From: Xenococcus sp. PCC 7305 | GTDB lineage: Bacteria > Cyanobacteriota > Cyanobacteriia > Cyanobacteriales > Xenococcaceae | Assembly: GCF_000332055.1 (NCBI RefSeq) | Contig: NZ_ALVZ01000216.1 | Location: 1-60,466 of the forward strand | Reading direction: 5' to 3' | Length of the DNA stretch: 60,466 nt | Shown here: in pieces, positions 34,410 to 44,029 of the stretch | How positions within the stretch are numbered: position 1 is the stretch's first letter | How the letters are laid out: each line of letters opens with the position of its first letter | Made by a program: the position numbers and the translations under genes | The notes under the pieces: model-generated | What the model was told of the DNA's origin: nothing | Database searches by the model: none | Seen by the model: the letters and a program-made list of their open reading frames with translations, nothing else

Positions 34410-35165
34410 TTAACTGGTCACTGGGGTAGAAATCACTGGTTCAGGGAAAAATGAGACTTCTTCGGCGGTTTGTTGATTGAGCCATTTACGAAACATCTCA
34501 TCTAGCATTCTTTGTCGCATCGGCTCATCAAGTTTGGCAGGAATGAAATTTTCTAACCGAATGATGACAATCCATTCTCCGACACGGGTTGGGGGAACGA
34601 GGTCTCCTGGCTGACAAGTATTGAGAATTTGGGCAATTTTGGGGTGAGGAGCATTAATTTCTACGGGGCCAATTAGTCCTCCTGTTTGAGATTCAGAACC
34701 CTGGGAGAATTCCATGGCTAGCTCGCGAAAACTATCTTCATTTTCTTGAATCCGAAAATATAATTCCTGAGCAAGTTCTGCTTTTTCAACTCTAATTAGG
34801 GAATAGACAACTCGATCTAATTGGGCTTTCCGCTTCAGGAAAAAAGACTCTACTTTATTATCCCAATTTTCGATTTTGTATTTTTCAATTTTGACTTTTC
34901 TGGTAACTAATGCTTTTAAATTGTCGCGATCCATGCCCTGTTTATCTAACCAAAGCTGAATTTTTTCCTCAGTATCAAGTTGAAATTGCTGACAAAATTG
35001 CTGGTAAGCTTGCTCATATTCTTGCTCTGTATAATCAATATTAGCGACCTCGTGATCCACGAGAATTTCCTGTGCTAGCTTGGGCAGCATCTGATACTGG
35101 GCCAACAGAGGAGAAAGTTCGTCACTATTAAAGACTCGGTTCCCTATTCTTAAAACTACACCCAT
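34410..35165 (-). CDS. Parvulin-type peptidylprolyl isomerase (PpiC/SurA-like)
   Basis: The 251-residue product has an N-terminal helical SurA-like region and a C-terminal parvulin domain with FRELAMEFSQGSESQTGGLIGPVEINAPHPKIAQILNTCQPGDLVPPTRVGEWIVIIRLENF. No signal peptide is seen, so it is probably cytoplasmic. It sits 15 bp before the T1SS gene on the same strand. In cyanobacteria such proteins are often paired with HlyB-like exporters, and a role keeping the cargo export-competent is inferred. Confidence 0.88.
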   Translation of the reverse strand: MGVVLRIGNRVFNSDELSPLLAQYQMLPKLAQEILVDHEVANIDYTEQEYEQAYQQFCQQFQLDTEEKIQLWLDKQGMDRDNLKALVTRKVKIEKYKIENWDNKVESFFLKRKAQLDRVVYSLIRVEKAELAQELYFRIQENEDSFRELAMEFSQGSESQTGGLIGPVEINAPHPKIAQILNTCQPGDLVPPTRVGEWIVIIRLENFIPAKLDEPMRQRMLDEMFRKWLNQQTAEEVSFFPEPVISTPVTS

Positions 35166-35404
35166 ACTATATTATTGAAGTTGATAAATAACCATACGAA
35201 TCAAGAGTAAAATTTATTCAGAATATTTCAAAATATTAAATTTCCTTTGTTGTTTTGCTCGACTGAGAAATACATAATTTTTGCTTGTTGATAAGTTATT
35301 AAAATTTTGCTACTCAAACTTAACTTACCGATTGGGTAAATGACATCCTAGAAAAAATTGGTAAATATTAAGATTTGATAATCTGGATTGCTCTGTTTTA
35401 AAAA

Positions 35405-35884
35405 TTAACTTTTTGTTAGTAAGACCACCACATAGGCACAGATCCCCTCTTCTCGGCCAACAGGGCCTAGTTTCTCATTGGTAGTTGCTTTGATGCTAAT
35501 GCGATCGCTGCTTAGCTTCAAGATTCCTCCCAGGCGATCGCGCATTGCCTTGAGATGGGGTTTTAGTTTAGGCTGCTCGGCAACTATTGTGGAGTCGAGG
35601 TTACCGATTGACCAGCCTTGCTCTGTGATCAATTTATGGACTTGTTCTAGTAAAACTAAACTATCCGCCCCTTTCCATTGAGGGTCGCTGGGGGGAAAAT
35701 AATGCCCAATATCGCCTAGGCTCAAGGCTCCCAACATAGCATCCATGATGGCATGAGTCAGAACGTCAGCATCACTATGACCCAATAGTCCCAAACTGTG
35801 AGGAACGGTAATGCCACCTAAAATCAATGGTCGATCTGCGGTTAAGCGATGGATATCGTAGCCGTTACCAATGCGAATTTCCAT
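35405..35884 (-). CDS. ispF: 2-C-methyl-D-erythritol 2,4-cyclodiphosphate synthase
   Basis: IspF forms the cyclic diphosphate intermediate of the MEP isoprenoid pathway. The 159-residue product has the metal-binding GNGYDIHRL at residues 6-14, [28 protein letters not shown] and [17 protein letters not shown]. All zinc and CDP contacts appear intact. Normal length. Monocistronic; a heptamer array lies upstream of its start. Confidence 0.97.
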   Translation of the reverse strand: MEIRIGNGYDIHRLTADRPLILGGITVPHSLGLLGHSDADVLTHAIMDAMLGALSLGDIGHYFPPSDPQWKGADSLVLLEQVHKLITEQGWSIGNLDSTIVAEQPKLKPHLKAMRDRLGGILKLSSDRISIKATTNEKLGPVGREEGICAYVVVLLTKS

Positions 35885-35924
35885 TAAATTTAAATTGTTT
35901 ATCTTTGATTATTTGTGATCAAAA

Positions 35925-35955
35925 TTATTACTTATTACTCATTACTTATTACTTC
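35925..35955. repeat. TTACTTA/TTACTCA heptamer array
   Basis: Four to five tandem units between ispF and the secreted-protein gene, the same family as at 15883 and 18176 but without the CTAGTGCCGC block. Confidence 0.85.
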
Positions 35956-37103
35956 TAATCCATTGATATTCCTTCGGTGTTCTCAAGCCTAGCTTGTAGT
36001 CCCCATCCCCCACGAATTTTTTCATTTTCGGAAACTGCCATCCAAAGTTCATTTTTCCCTTTTTGAAGAGGCAAATAAAGCTCATCATAGTAACCGATAG
36101 TTCCCAAGAACCGATAATCTCTAGAGCGGAAAGAATCCTGTCCCCCATAAAGCAATTTGTCATTCAAATACACTTTGATGCGGTCACTAAAGCCAAAGGA
36201 AAGTTTTTTGACTTGCTCCTGTTCTGAATTAATAGTGATGCGAGCAAAGGCTGTGTTTTTATCTGGTTCAACTCCTTGCACTCTAGCTAAATTTGCCAAT
36301 CCTGAATTTTCAGTAACAAGTTTGTTCCAAGTTAAATTTTGCTTATCATCTTGACTGAGAATGAATTTACTATCTAAAGTTTTCTCATCAAAAGAGTTGG
36401 AAACAGACCATGACCTAATCGTTCCCTCTGGTGCCTCTTCTAAAAGCGTTGGAGTAAGTTTCAATGGTGGGTTGTTGGTTGCGGTGAAACGAAAATTAGC
36501 AAAATGTCCTGGAGCATAATCTTCAACAAATAAACCTACCTGACCAGACTTTATATCTCGCTTTAGCTCATTGACAAACAAAACTGGTTGCTCCATATCT
36601 TGGATATATATTTCGGCATTTTTCCCCGAAACAACTATCTTGACAGGTATCCACTGATCAAAATCATATTCTACCTGCGCGCTATAGCCTTCCCCGTTAT
36701 ATAGTTGCCAACCCGCGACGTCATTAAAAATTGGAGTGTATTGATTGGCATCGGGATTCCCCGATTGGTGCGATCGCATATAGAATTTTTCGTAATTTCC
36801 CAAATCCTGAACGCGCCAGACAGCTCCCATAAAACCCCGTGTTTTCTCCAAAGCAACATCGTATTCGATGATGCCATCTGTAAACTCCGAATCTTTGACA
36901 ACCGCTAGACCCCCTTTGAGCAAAAGGCTTGGTTGTCCTAAATATTCTTCGACCTTGCTTTGGCTGGCAGTGATTTCCCATCTATCAGAGTCAAATGGGA
37001 TTATTTCCCCAGATTCAGAGGCGTTGACTAGGAGACAAGGCAATGTCACTACAATAATCAAGAGAAATGTACTGATAAAGTATTTCGCAAATTTCCGCAT
37101 CAT
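35955..37103 (-). CDS. Secreted concanavalin-A-like lectin/glucanase-domain protein
   Basis: The 382-residue product has a signal peptide (FISTFLLIIVVTLPCLLVNASE, residues 9-30), a LamG/DUF1080-like beta-sandwich (about 45-210, FTDGIIEYDVALEKTRGFMGAVWRVQD and KSGQVGLFVEDYAPGHFANFRF), and a second beta-rich domain (about 225-375, ARITINSEQEQVKKLSFGFSDRIKVYLNDKLLYGG). Such modules bind or cleave sugars; no catalytic residues are recognised. It probably acts in the periplasm or outside the cell. Monocistronic, upstream of and divergent from pdhC. Confidence 0.75.
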   Translation of the reverse strand: MMRKFAKYFISTFLLIIVVTLPCLLVNASESGEIIPFDSDRWEITASQSKVEEYLGQPSLLLKGGLAVVKDSEFTDGIIEYDVALEKTRGFMGAVWRVQDLGNYEKFYMRSHQSGNPDANQYTPIFNDVAGWQLYNGEGYSAQVEYDFDQWIPVKIVVSGKNAEIYIQDMEQPVLFVNELKRDIKSGQVGLFVEDYAPGHFANFRFTATNNPPLKLTPTLLEEAPEGTIRSWSVSNSFDEKTLDSKFILSQDDKQNLTWNKLVTENSGLANLARVQGVEPDKNTAFARITINSEQEQVKKLSFGFSDRIKVYLNDKLLYGGQDSFRSRDYRFLGTIGYYDELYLPLQKGKNELWMAVSENEKIRGGWGLQARLENTEGISMD

Positions 37104-37401
37104 TTTCCTTAGAACTTTCTCTTTGATTTACAGGTTCATTGACTTTTAGAAATTCTAAAATTAATCTCAAAAATAAAGTATTAATTTTCGTGAACAAACA
37201 AAATTTGTCCAGCATAAAATAATTGTCGAAAAATCTAGTAGTTATGTTGGGCAAAAAATAAATTCGATTTGACAGGAGGAAATCCCATATAATCTAGGAT
37301 TGTGCTGTATATTCAAAAACGCAGTAACGCTGTCTTAACTCATAAAGGTTATGACCGAAAATCTATTGTTTTAGCTGATTTTAAAGAGAGAAACCTCTAT
37401 T

Positions 37402-38691
37402 ATGATTCACGATATATTTATGCCCGCCCTTAGCTCCACTATGACTGAAGGCAAAATTGTGGAATGGGTAAAATCTCCAGGAGATAAAGTAGAGAAAGGA
37501 GAAACTGTAGTAGTAGTCGAATCCGATAAGGCGGATATGGATGTTGAATCCTTTAATGCTGGCTACTTGGCAGTTATTTTAGTTGAAGCAGGACAGGAAG
37601 CTCCCGTGGGCAATGCGATCGCCTATGTGGCAGAAACCGAAGCAGAAATTGCCGAAGCGAAAAAACGTGCAGCATCTGGACAGGCAAGCGCCCCGGCACC
37701 AACGCCTGCTGCTGCTCCGAAACCCGAAACTGCGGCGGCTATCGTTACCGAAACAGCTACGGCAGCAACCAGTAATGGCTCTGGTAATGGAAATGGCCGG
37801 ATTATCGCTTCCCCCAGAGCCAAAAAACTTGCCAAGCAATTTAGCGTTGATCTCAAGAACTTGCAGGGAACAGGCCCCTATGGCCGCATTGTGGCACTCG
37901 ATGTGGAACAAGCTGCCGGTCAACCTTCTACTAAGACAGTAGCAACCCCTCTGACAACTCCTGTTGTGGCAGCTGCCCCCACTGCGATCGCCGCGACCGC
38001 ACCAGTGAATATTACTCCTGGGGAAACCGTACCACTCAATACCCTACAAAAAGCAGTGGTGCAAAATATGATGACAAGCCTTACTGTGCCTGTTTTCCAT
38101 GTTAGCTATACCATTGGCACCGATGCTCTCGATAAGCTTTATAAGCAAATCAAGCCCAAAGGCGTCACGATGACCGCTATTTTGGCTAAAGCTGTAGCTG
38201 TTACCTTACGGAAACATCCTGTGGTTAATGCAAGTTATGTCCCCGATGCCACCAAATATAATTCGGAGATTAATATCGCAGTAGCTGTGGCTATGCCCGA
38301 TGGAGGTTTAATCACTCCTGTGTTGCGCAACGCTGATCAGATGGATATCTATTCTCTATCCCGCAGTTGGAAAGATTTGGTCAACCGCTCTCGTGCTAAG
38401 CAGCTAAAGCCCGAAGAATATAGTACAGGAACTTTCACCCTTTCTAATTTGGGAATGTTTGGAGTGGATAATTTCGATGCGATCTTGCCTCCAGGACAAG
38501 GTTCGATTCTGGCGATCGGCTCAGCTGCGCCTCAAGTTGTGGCTAATGATGCCGGAATGATGGGAGTCCGTCGTCAAATGAAGGTCAATATCACTAGCGA
38601 TCATCGAATTATTTATGGTGCACAAGCTGCTGCTTTCCTTCAGGATTTAGCGAAATTAATCGAAACCGATCCTCAATCTTTGACTTTGTAA
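37402..38691 (+). CDS. pdhC: Pyruvate dehydrogenase complex E2 (dihydrolipoamide acetyltransferase)
   Basis: E2 transfers the acetyl group from lipoamide to CoA. The 429-residue product has an N-terminal lipoyl domain with ESDKADMDVE (lipoyl-Lys near 43), an Ala/Pro/Thr-rich linker, a peripheral subunit-binding domain (ASPRAKKLAKQFSVDLKNLQGTGPYGRIVALDVE) and the catalytic domain ending SDHRIIYGAQAAAFLQDL. The active-site motif is DHRIIYGA rather than DHRxxDG, the form shared with plastid E2. Other PDH subunits are not adjacent, the usual case in cyanobacteria. Confidence 0.95.
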   Translation: MIHDIFMPALSSTMTEGKIVEWVKSPGDKVEKGETVVVVESDKADMDVESFNAGYLAVILVEAGQEAPVGNAIAYVAETEAEIAEAKKRAASGQASAPAPTPAAAPKPETAAAIVTETATAATSNGSGNGNGRIIASPRAKKLAKQFSVDLKNLQGTGPYGRIVALDVEQAAGQPSTKTVATPLTTPVVAAAPTAIAATAPVNITPGETVPLNTLQKAVVQNMMTSLTVPVFHVSYTIGTDALDKLYKQIKPKGVTMTAILAKAVAVTLRKHPVVNASYVPDATKYNSEINIAVAVAMPDGGLITPVLRNADQMDIYSLSRSWKDLVNRSRAKQLKPEEYSTGTFTLSNLGMFGVDNFDAILPPGQGSILAIGSAAPQVVANDAGMMGVRRQMKVNITSDHRIIYGAQAAAFLQDLAKLIETDPQSLTL

Positions 38692-38703
38692 TCTCAATCT
38701 CTG

Positions 38704-38722
38704 AGGTAGGCATTGCCTACCT
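38704..38722. terminator. Palindromic terminator between convergent genes
   Basis: AGGTAGGC (38704-38711) and GCCTACCT (38715-38722) form a perfect 8-bp stem with a 3-nt loop, ending at the stop of the PEP-synthase-like gene. No T run is present, so it may rely on other signals. Confidence 0.6.
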
Positions 38723-41031
38723 TACCTGTGATGTTCTTGGGTAGTTTCGGCTAATAACAAACGTCTTTCGGCACGGGAAATGACTCGATAAGCTTCTCTA
38801 ATTGCCTGGGGTTCGACCGTTATAGTTGTGATTCCCCAATTAATTAAATTATTAATTAACTCAGGATTAATCTTCGTGCCGTGAAGACAAATAGAACAGG
38901 GAATTTGCTTCTCTTTTGCAAGAGAGATTATTTGTGCGATCGCGTTTTTAAAAGCAGGATTATTATAATATTGATTTAAATCTATTTGCTCGCGATCTAA
39001 CCCGAAAAGTAACCGAGTCAAATCCCCTGTGCCGATCGCAAATCCTTGAACTCCTGCTTTGATATATTCAGGTAATAAAAAGAGCACTGAAGGAACCTCT
39101 GCCATAATCCATAATTGGCAAGTGCCACCGTGACCTAAACCTTGAGCAATCAAGCGATCGCGACAAAAAAGAAATTCCTCTAGATTCCTCACAAAAGGCA
39201 AAATTAAATTAACATTAGCGAACCCTTCAGCAATTAATCGGGACAAAGCCAACAATTCTAAATCAAAAAAACTGGGATCTTGAATATAGGCCGCCGTTCC
39301 TCGATTATCCAGATTAGAATCTTTAGATGTAGAAGAAGATAATTGGGACAATGGGATGTCCTGGGAACGATAGAAAATCGGGCGAGGCGCAAATTTACTA
39401 GCAAATCTTCTCAGGGAATTTACCAAATAATCAACGATGCGGGACTGGGGTGTATTTTGTAACCATTGCTCTAAAGTCTGATATTTTAGTAAGTCTAGCA
39501 ACATCAAATCCGATCGCAACAAACCAATACCATCAATCGGCAAACCAGCAACCTCATCCAGCAGATTATCCTGACTTATATTTACCATCAACTTGGTGCC
39601 AATGGGATAATCAAAAATACCCGTGCTCAGAACATTATCTTGAGGCGCAACCTGAGTCGAAATCTCTGGGTCGCCCTCAGCCCCAACCGCATAAACCTTT
39701 CCTTGATCACCATCCAAGACAACCAATGCTCCCGATCGCAAAATCTTGGTGGCATTCTCGCTGTTTACAATTGCAGGAATCCCCAATTCCCTGGCGATAA
39801 TTGCCCCATGACTGGTTAAACTTCCTGTTTCTGTAATAATCCCTCCCAGATTTTTGAGCAGCGAGATATCTGAAGGTGCAATGTTATTCGTCACCAGAAT
39901 CGATCCTGGATTTATTTGAGCTGGTTCACTATGCCCCGAATGATAAACAAATATTTCCCCTACAACCTTGCCAGGAGCAGCTGCCATTCCTGTTAGCAAA
40001 AGTTGTGCTGGTGTTGACTCCGATGATGGGTTTGTTTGATTAATTTGATAAGTTTTTCTAAAGTCCAACTGGTGAAAATAAAATGGCCTATCCATAACAG
40101 CTTCAGTTGTTAATTGAGGAATCGACCATTCAAGATAATTTACTTTGGGGTTCTTACTGGTTATTTTTTCTGCTGATCGCACTAGTAATCTAATCTGCTG
40201 CTCATTTAAAACTGCCTGTTCTTGCAAAGAATCTTCTACAACATTAGTTGCTAAATATTCTTCTCCTATTGCCAAATTCTCTGGGGGATCTTTGAGAGCA
40301 TAGTAGATAGTTTGGGTGCCCAATTGTTGTTCAATTGAATTTGAGTTGCGACGATTGAGAGTATAGATATCGGGTTGCACTGCTCCTTGATCTAGTGCTT
40401 GTTTTAAACCCCAAATAGAGCGAATAGAAATGTAATCTTTGTCCAACTCAATTGAGCCAGAAGTCTGGACATTTTGGCATGGCTGAATCAACAAGGTAAG
40501 TTTTATCTGAGAAAGCTCAATTTTTCGTTTATGCCAGTAAAAAATACTTTTGGCCGTAAATAATTCTGCCCAAGCTTTTTTGATACCCCAAAATATAGCA
40601 TCAGGATTTATTCCCGTAATTTGCGATCGCAATAAACCTCGATTATTTTTTTCTCCTGCATAGGAGATAACTAAAGAAGGTCGAACAATAACAGTAGAAC
40701 AGTTGAGCTGCGCGATCGCCTCTAAGATGATCTTTTGCCATGGTTGAGGAAATGCTCCTGCCATAATTGCTTGGCGACTTTGCTGAGCAAGAGACTGAAG
40801 AGCCTGATAATTATCAATATCAATTTGGGACAAAGATTGGGAAAAATCATCAATTGAGAATTGATCCCCTGGCAAATTAGCAAAAAAATCAGTCAACAAA
40901 GAGCTTTCCAAAGTAAAACCAGGAACAATGGAATGTCCTTGTTCCAGTAGTTGGCTAAGAACCGCAATTTCCTCGCCAACTAAAGATTCTTCCGCAGGAG
41001 CAATTTGAGAAAGCCAATATAGCCAAGTCAT
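38722..41031 (-). CDS. PEP synthase-like protein (PEP-utilizing family)
   Basis: The product resembles phosphoenolpyruvate synthase: a swivelling phosphohistidine domain with GSLTSHGAIIARELGIPAIV, a PEP-binding barrel with GIGLLRSD, DNRGTAAY, NLILPFVRNLEEF, MAEVPS and a late Cys in CSICLHG. The N-terminal ATP-binding part is degenerate: VRPSLVISYAGE replaces the usual VRSSATAEDxPxASFAGQ. It may therefore be a poor or altered kinase. The ATG at 41031 is used; the extra 24 codons upstream start at a TTG in repeat-like DNA. Cyanobacteria often encode such a homologue. ParA lies just upstream on the same strand. Confidence 0.82.
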   Translation of the reverse strand: MTWLYWLSQIAPAEESLVGEEIAVLSQLLEQGHSIVPGFTLESSLLTDFFANLPGDQFSIDDFSQSLSQIDIDNYQALQSLAQQSRQAIMAGAFPQPWQKIILEAIAQLNCSTVIVRPSLVISYAGEKNNRGLLRSQITGINPDAIFWGIKKAWAELFTAKSIFYWHKRKIELSQIKLTLLIQPCQNVQTSGSIELDKDYISIRSIWGLKQALDQGAVQPDIYTLNRRNSNSIEQQLGTQTIYYALKDPPENLAIGEEYLATNVVEDSLQEQAVLNEQQIRLLVRSAEKITSKNPKVNYLEWSIPQLTTEAVMDRPFYFHQLDFRKTYQINQTNPSSESTPAQLLLTGMAAAPGKVVGEIFVYHSGHSEPAQINPGSILVTNNIAPSDISLLKNLGGIITETGSLTSHGAIIARELGIPAIVNSENATKILRSGALVVLDGDQGKVYAVGAEGDPEISTQVAPQDNVLSTGIFDYPIGTKLMVNISQDNLLDEVAGLPIDGIGLLRSDLMLLDLLKYQTLEQWLQNTPQSRIVDYLVNSLRRFASKFAPRPIFYRSQDIPLSQLSSSTSKDSNLDNRGTAAYIQDPSFFDLELLALSRLIAEGFANVNLILPFVRNLEEFLFCRDRLIAQGLGHGGTCQLWIMAEVPSVLFLLPEYIKAGVQGFAIGTGDLTRLLFGLDREQIDLNQYYNNPAFKNAIAQIISLAKEKQIPCSICLHGTKINPELINNLINWGITTITVEPQAIREAYRVISRAERRLLLAETTQEHHR

Positions 41032-41122
41032 AAGTAACGCATGAATGGACAATAGATTAATTATTCCGCGAAATAGGGACTGCCTTCTGACCTCTGCTTT
41101 CAAGGACTAAGTGCCGAAGATA

Positions 41123-42037
41123 TTAACCTGCTGTTACCAGTTGCTTTTGCGATACTTTGATTTTTTCTAAAAACTCTTCCGTCAATTTAATAAAAGCTTT
41201 TGAGCCAGTAGAATTTGGCATAGCAACCACAGCAGGAGTGAAAAGATCCACCGCTTTGGCAACGTTCACATCCATAGGAATTGATTGTTCAAAAAGTTGG
41301 TGGGGATAAAAATCATCTCGGACTCGTTTCATTACCTGTTTGTAATATCTTCCCATTAAACCACCGGCTGAAAGAATAAAGACAATCCCCAAAAGGTTGA
41401 TATTAAGAGTCTGGGTATCTTGATGATTTTTTTTCAATTTCGCAATACGTCTTTCGAGCAGCTGAATTCCGACCAAAGATAAAGGTTCAGGACGAGCAGG
41501 AAGCAGATAAAAATTACTAGCAGCAATTCCACTGCGAGTCATCAGATTATATCCAGGAGCACAGTCCATAATAATAAAATCATAGTCGTCAATGACTGGC
41601 TCTATAAGTTGCTTAATCATCACTAGCTCAAAATCATCCCAAACTTTTTGGAACTCTTTGCCCTGTTCCTGGAGAGCTTTGCCATGAAGCATTTCTGATA
41701 CTAGATACTCATCATAAAGTTCGATGTCTCCAGGCAATAACTCCAATCCTTCAAGATTACAAACATTAGGATAGATCAGATCGTGAATATCAAGCTTACT
41801 CCAAGGGTTGGGAGTGATCACATTATCGAGTAGATAACTCAATGTTCTTCTTTTTTTTCTTACTTTGGCAAAATCATGAGGTGATATCATGCTTAAAGTG
41901 GCACTAATCTGCGAGTCCAAATCTAGCACCAAGACTCTTTTGTCATAATGTTTTGCTAAACAGGTTGCTAAATTGACCGTTAAAGTGGTTTTTCCTACTC
42001 CCCCCTTCATATTAACGGTGCTAATAATTACGCCCAT
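41123..42037 (-). CDS. ParA/Soj-family ATPase
   Basis: The 304-residue product has the deviant Walker A KGGVGKTTLTVNLAT at about 10-17, Walker A' VLVLDLDSQ and Walker B YDFIIMDCAPGYN. It dimerises on ATP and binds nucleoid DNA nonspecifically. No ParB gene or parS site is visible nearby, so it is an orphan ParA that could position a protein cargo rather than a plasmid. The ATG at 42037 gives the canonical N-terminus; the 19-codon extension lacks support. Confidence 0.9.
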   Translation of the reverse strand: MGVIISTVNMKGGVGKTTLTVNLATCLAKHYDKRVLVLDLDSQISATLSMISPHDFAKVRKKRRTLSYLLDNVITPNPWSKLDIHDLIYPNVCNLEGLELLPGDIELYDEYLVSEMLHGKALQEQGKEFQKVWDDFELVMIKQLIEPVIDDYDFIIMDCAPGYNLMTRSGIAASNFYLLPARPEPLSLVGIQLLERRIAKLKKNHQDTQTLNINLLGIVFILSAGGLMGRYYKQVMKRVRDDFYPHQLFEQSIPMDVNVAKAVDLFTPAVVAMPNSTGSKAFIKLTEEFLEKIKVSQKQLVTAG

Positions 42038-42286
42038 AAATCCAAGCCCCCTAATAGTTATAGCTATCGCCCAGTTTGGCAGAAGATTCTTCAAATGAAC
42101 GTAGAGATTTTCTATATTTTTTTACGGTATATTAATACAGCTTTACAGTTCTTTAGCGATTAGCCCGTAGGCTTTCATCTTCTATCAAACTCTGTTGTTT
42201 CTTTCATGCAAAAGCTAGAGTAGATATCTCAAGGATTCTAAAATTTAATCAGCTTATTATTTATAGGGAATGGGGAATAATCATTT

Positions 42287-43618
42287 ATGCTGAAATGGTT
42301 TAGTAAAAGGAAAACTTCTGAATCTGTCGTTCAAAATCAAGGCCAAGAGAAGGAAGCTGTTCCAGAAGTCTCTCCCTCATCGGAGTTGACCGATGCCGAT
42401 TATGATTTTTTATTTAACCAACTGCTAGAAGGCGTTGCTCATGGTTGGAATCAATTCAAAATTATTAAATTCTTTCAAAATTTGGGGATTAGAGGCAACC
42501 AAGACCAATGGGTTGCCTGGTTGGAGCGATTATCCACAAAAATTCCTGATGCCACAAATGATTCTCAGCGAAGATTAGGAGCAATTATGCTCCGTTTGGC
42601 AGAGGTTACCCAATCAGCTACTGAATTAGGCCAGCTTAGTGTAGTTTCTTCTCAAATTGGCAAGAAGTTATTTTTGGGTAAGACTGCTAACTTAATTTGG
42701 GAGTACGATGGTGTGGATATTGTTTCTCCTTCTAATTCAACAATAAATACTACTACAGAAGAGAATTCTGCCGATCTCAATAATATAGAGGAAAATATCG
42801 CGCCTGAAGCGATCGCAACTGAAAGTCTTGAGCTGGAGACCGAAGGCGATGTTTTACTAGAAGAGCCAGCAACTGTAATTGACGAGTCTACTCCTGTAGC
42901 AATTCCTGAGACAGAAAATCCCGAATCTTTGCCTTCAGCAGAACCAGTAATCTCAATGCCTGAATCTAATTCACTAGAGTTATCTGAAGAGGCTGTTGAA
43001 GACTTGCCTACTGAAAATGAGTCAAACTCAATGCCTGAATCTAACCTATTAGAGGCTCCGGAAGAAGCACTTGAAGATTTACCCACTGAGACTGAGTCGC
43101 GAGAAAAGCAAGAGATAGACCTTGATGCGACCGAACAGAATGACCAAACTTCGGTGATAGAACTGGTAGAAAGTTGGTTTAATCTGGGCTTGAAGCAGGC
43201 AAATGCAGGAGATTTGCCTGGAGCCATTGAAAGTTGGCATCAAGCTTTGCAACTTAATCCTAATCTGGCGGAAATTTGGCACAATCTTGGTAGCGCTTTG
43301 GGTCGTCTGGAATATTATCCCGAAGCTATAGACTCTTTTGATCATGCGTTGGCAATCGATCCTCAAAGTGAACAAGCTTGGAATGATCGCGCTCATGCAT
43401 TCTTTCAGATAGCAGAATGGGAAGAAGCGATCGCCAGTTGGGGTAAGGCGATCGCCATCAACCCCACGAATCACCAGTTTTGGTATTATCATGGTTGCGC
43501 CTTGGAACAGTTCCAACGTCTTGATGAGGCGATTGCTAGTTACACAAAAGCCTTAGAAATTAGCCCAGATTTTCAACCCGCACGCTCTAAATACGTTAAC
43601 TTAATAACAGAGTTGTAA
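42287..43618 (+). CDS. TPR-repeat protein with an acidic tandem-repeat linker
   Basis: The 443-residue product has an N-terminal folded part (about 30-140), a long acidic Glu/Ser/Pro-rich linker (about 145-285) and four C-terminal TPR units (LKQANAGDLPGAIESWHQALQLNPN, AEIWHNLGSALGRLEYYPEAIDSFDHALAIDPQ and two more). The linker holds a 25-residue direct repeat (MPESNSLELSEEAVEDLPTE / MPESNLLEAPEEALEDLPTE). Probably a soluble scaffold for protein interactions. Its partners are unknown; divergent from parA. Confidence 0.82.
   Translation: MLKWFSKRKTSESVVQNQGQEKEAVPEVSPSSELTDADYDFLFNQLLEGVAHGWNQFKIIKFFQNLGIRGNQDQWVAWLERLSTKIPDATNDSQRRLGAIMLRLAEVTQSATELGQLSVVSSQIGKKLFLGKTANLIWEYDGVDIVSPSNSTINTTTEENSADLNNIEENIAPEAIATESLELETEGDVLLEEPATVIDESTPVAIPETENPESLPSAEPVISMPESNSLELSEEAVEDLPTENESNSMPESNLLEAPEEALEDLPTETESREKQEIDLDATEQNDQTSVIELVESWFNLGLKQANAGDLPGAIESWHQALQLNPNLAEIWHNLGSALGRLEYYPEAIDSFDHALAIDPQSEQAWNDRAHAFFQIAEWEEAIASWGKAIAINPTNHQFWYYHGCALEQFQRLDEAIASYTKALEISPDFQPARSKYVNLITEL
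42956..43105 (+). repeat. Two in-frame 75-bp tandem repeats in the TPR gene linker
   Basis: Copies at 42956-43030 and 43031-43105 have a period of exactly 75 bp (25 codons). They share the MPESN and EDLPTE blocks and differ at several third positions, so the duplication is not very recent. Confidence 0.85.
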
Positions 43619-43743
43619 TATATAAATCTGCCTCTATGGCGGTAACCTATTTTATCGGATAAACTTCTACGTACAAAGATCTTCCAATTAAGATCTTATA
43701 AATCTCAATAACTTTATCGCAAATTTTTAGACCATAAATTCTC

Positions 43744-44028
43744 ATGACGGAATTATCCAATAACACCAAAGAAGAAGTAGTATTACCAAGAGAACAGAGA
43801 GTTGCTCAATTGAGGAATCTAATCGATACCCTCAGAATTGCCGATGAAATAGCACAAAAAGGTTATCTAATTAGCAGTTCTGAATTGGCAGATCTCATGG
43901 ACATTAATGCTAGTGCAGTTACCAGTCGTGGAGATCATTGGTCTTGGCGGAACTGGGTTGTTTCTAGAGTAAGAAGAGAAGGCAATCAAATTCTATGGCA
44001 ATTGGAAAACATAGAAGCGGTTGAATAA
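43744..44028 (+). CDS. Small HTH-like protein paired with a GNAT enzyme
   Basis: The 94-residue product has a helical N-terminus and a likely helix-turn-helix (GYLISSSELADLMDINASAVTSRGDHWSWRNWVVSRVRREG). The tail NQILWQLENIEAVE is short. I believe the family is common in cyanobacteria but know no function. Its stop overlaps an upstream TTG of the GNAT gene frame, and the GNAT ATG at 44030 follows by one base, so translation is probably coupled. Confidence 0.8.
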   Translation: MTELSNNTKEEVVLPREQRVAQLRNLIDTLRIADEIAQKGYLISSSELADLMDINASAVTSRGDHWSWRNWVVSRVRREGNQILWQLENIEAVE

Positions 44029-44029
44029 A

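Noticed and set aside
37579-37942. Three overlapping frames in other phases of pdhC
   Set aside because: They lie in the Ala/Pro-rich linker of a certain gene; codon bias explains the open frames.
42652-43227. 191-codon reverse frame, Ser-rich
   Set aside because: It is the antisense of the acidic linker of the TPR gene, where GAA/GAG codons yield TTC/CTC frames.
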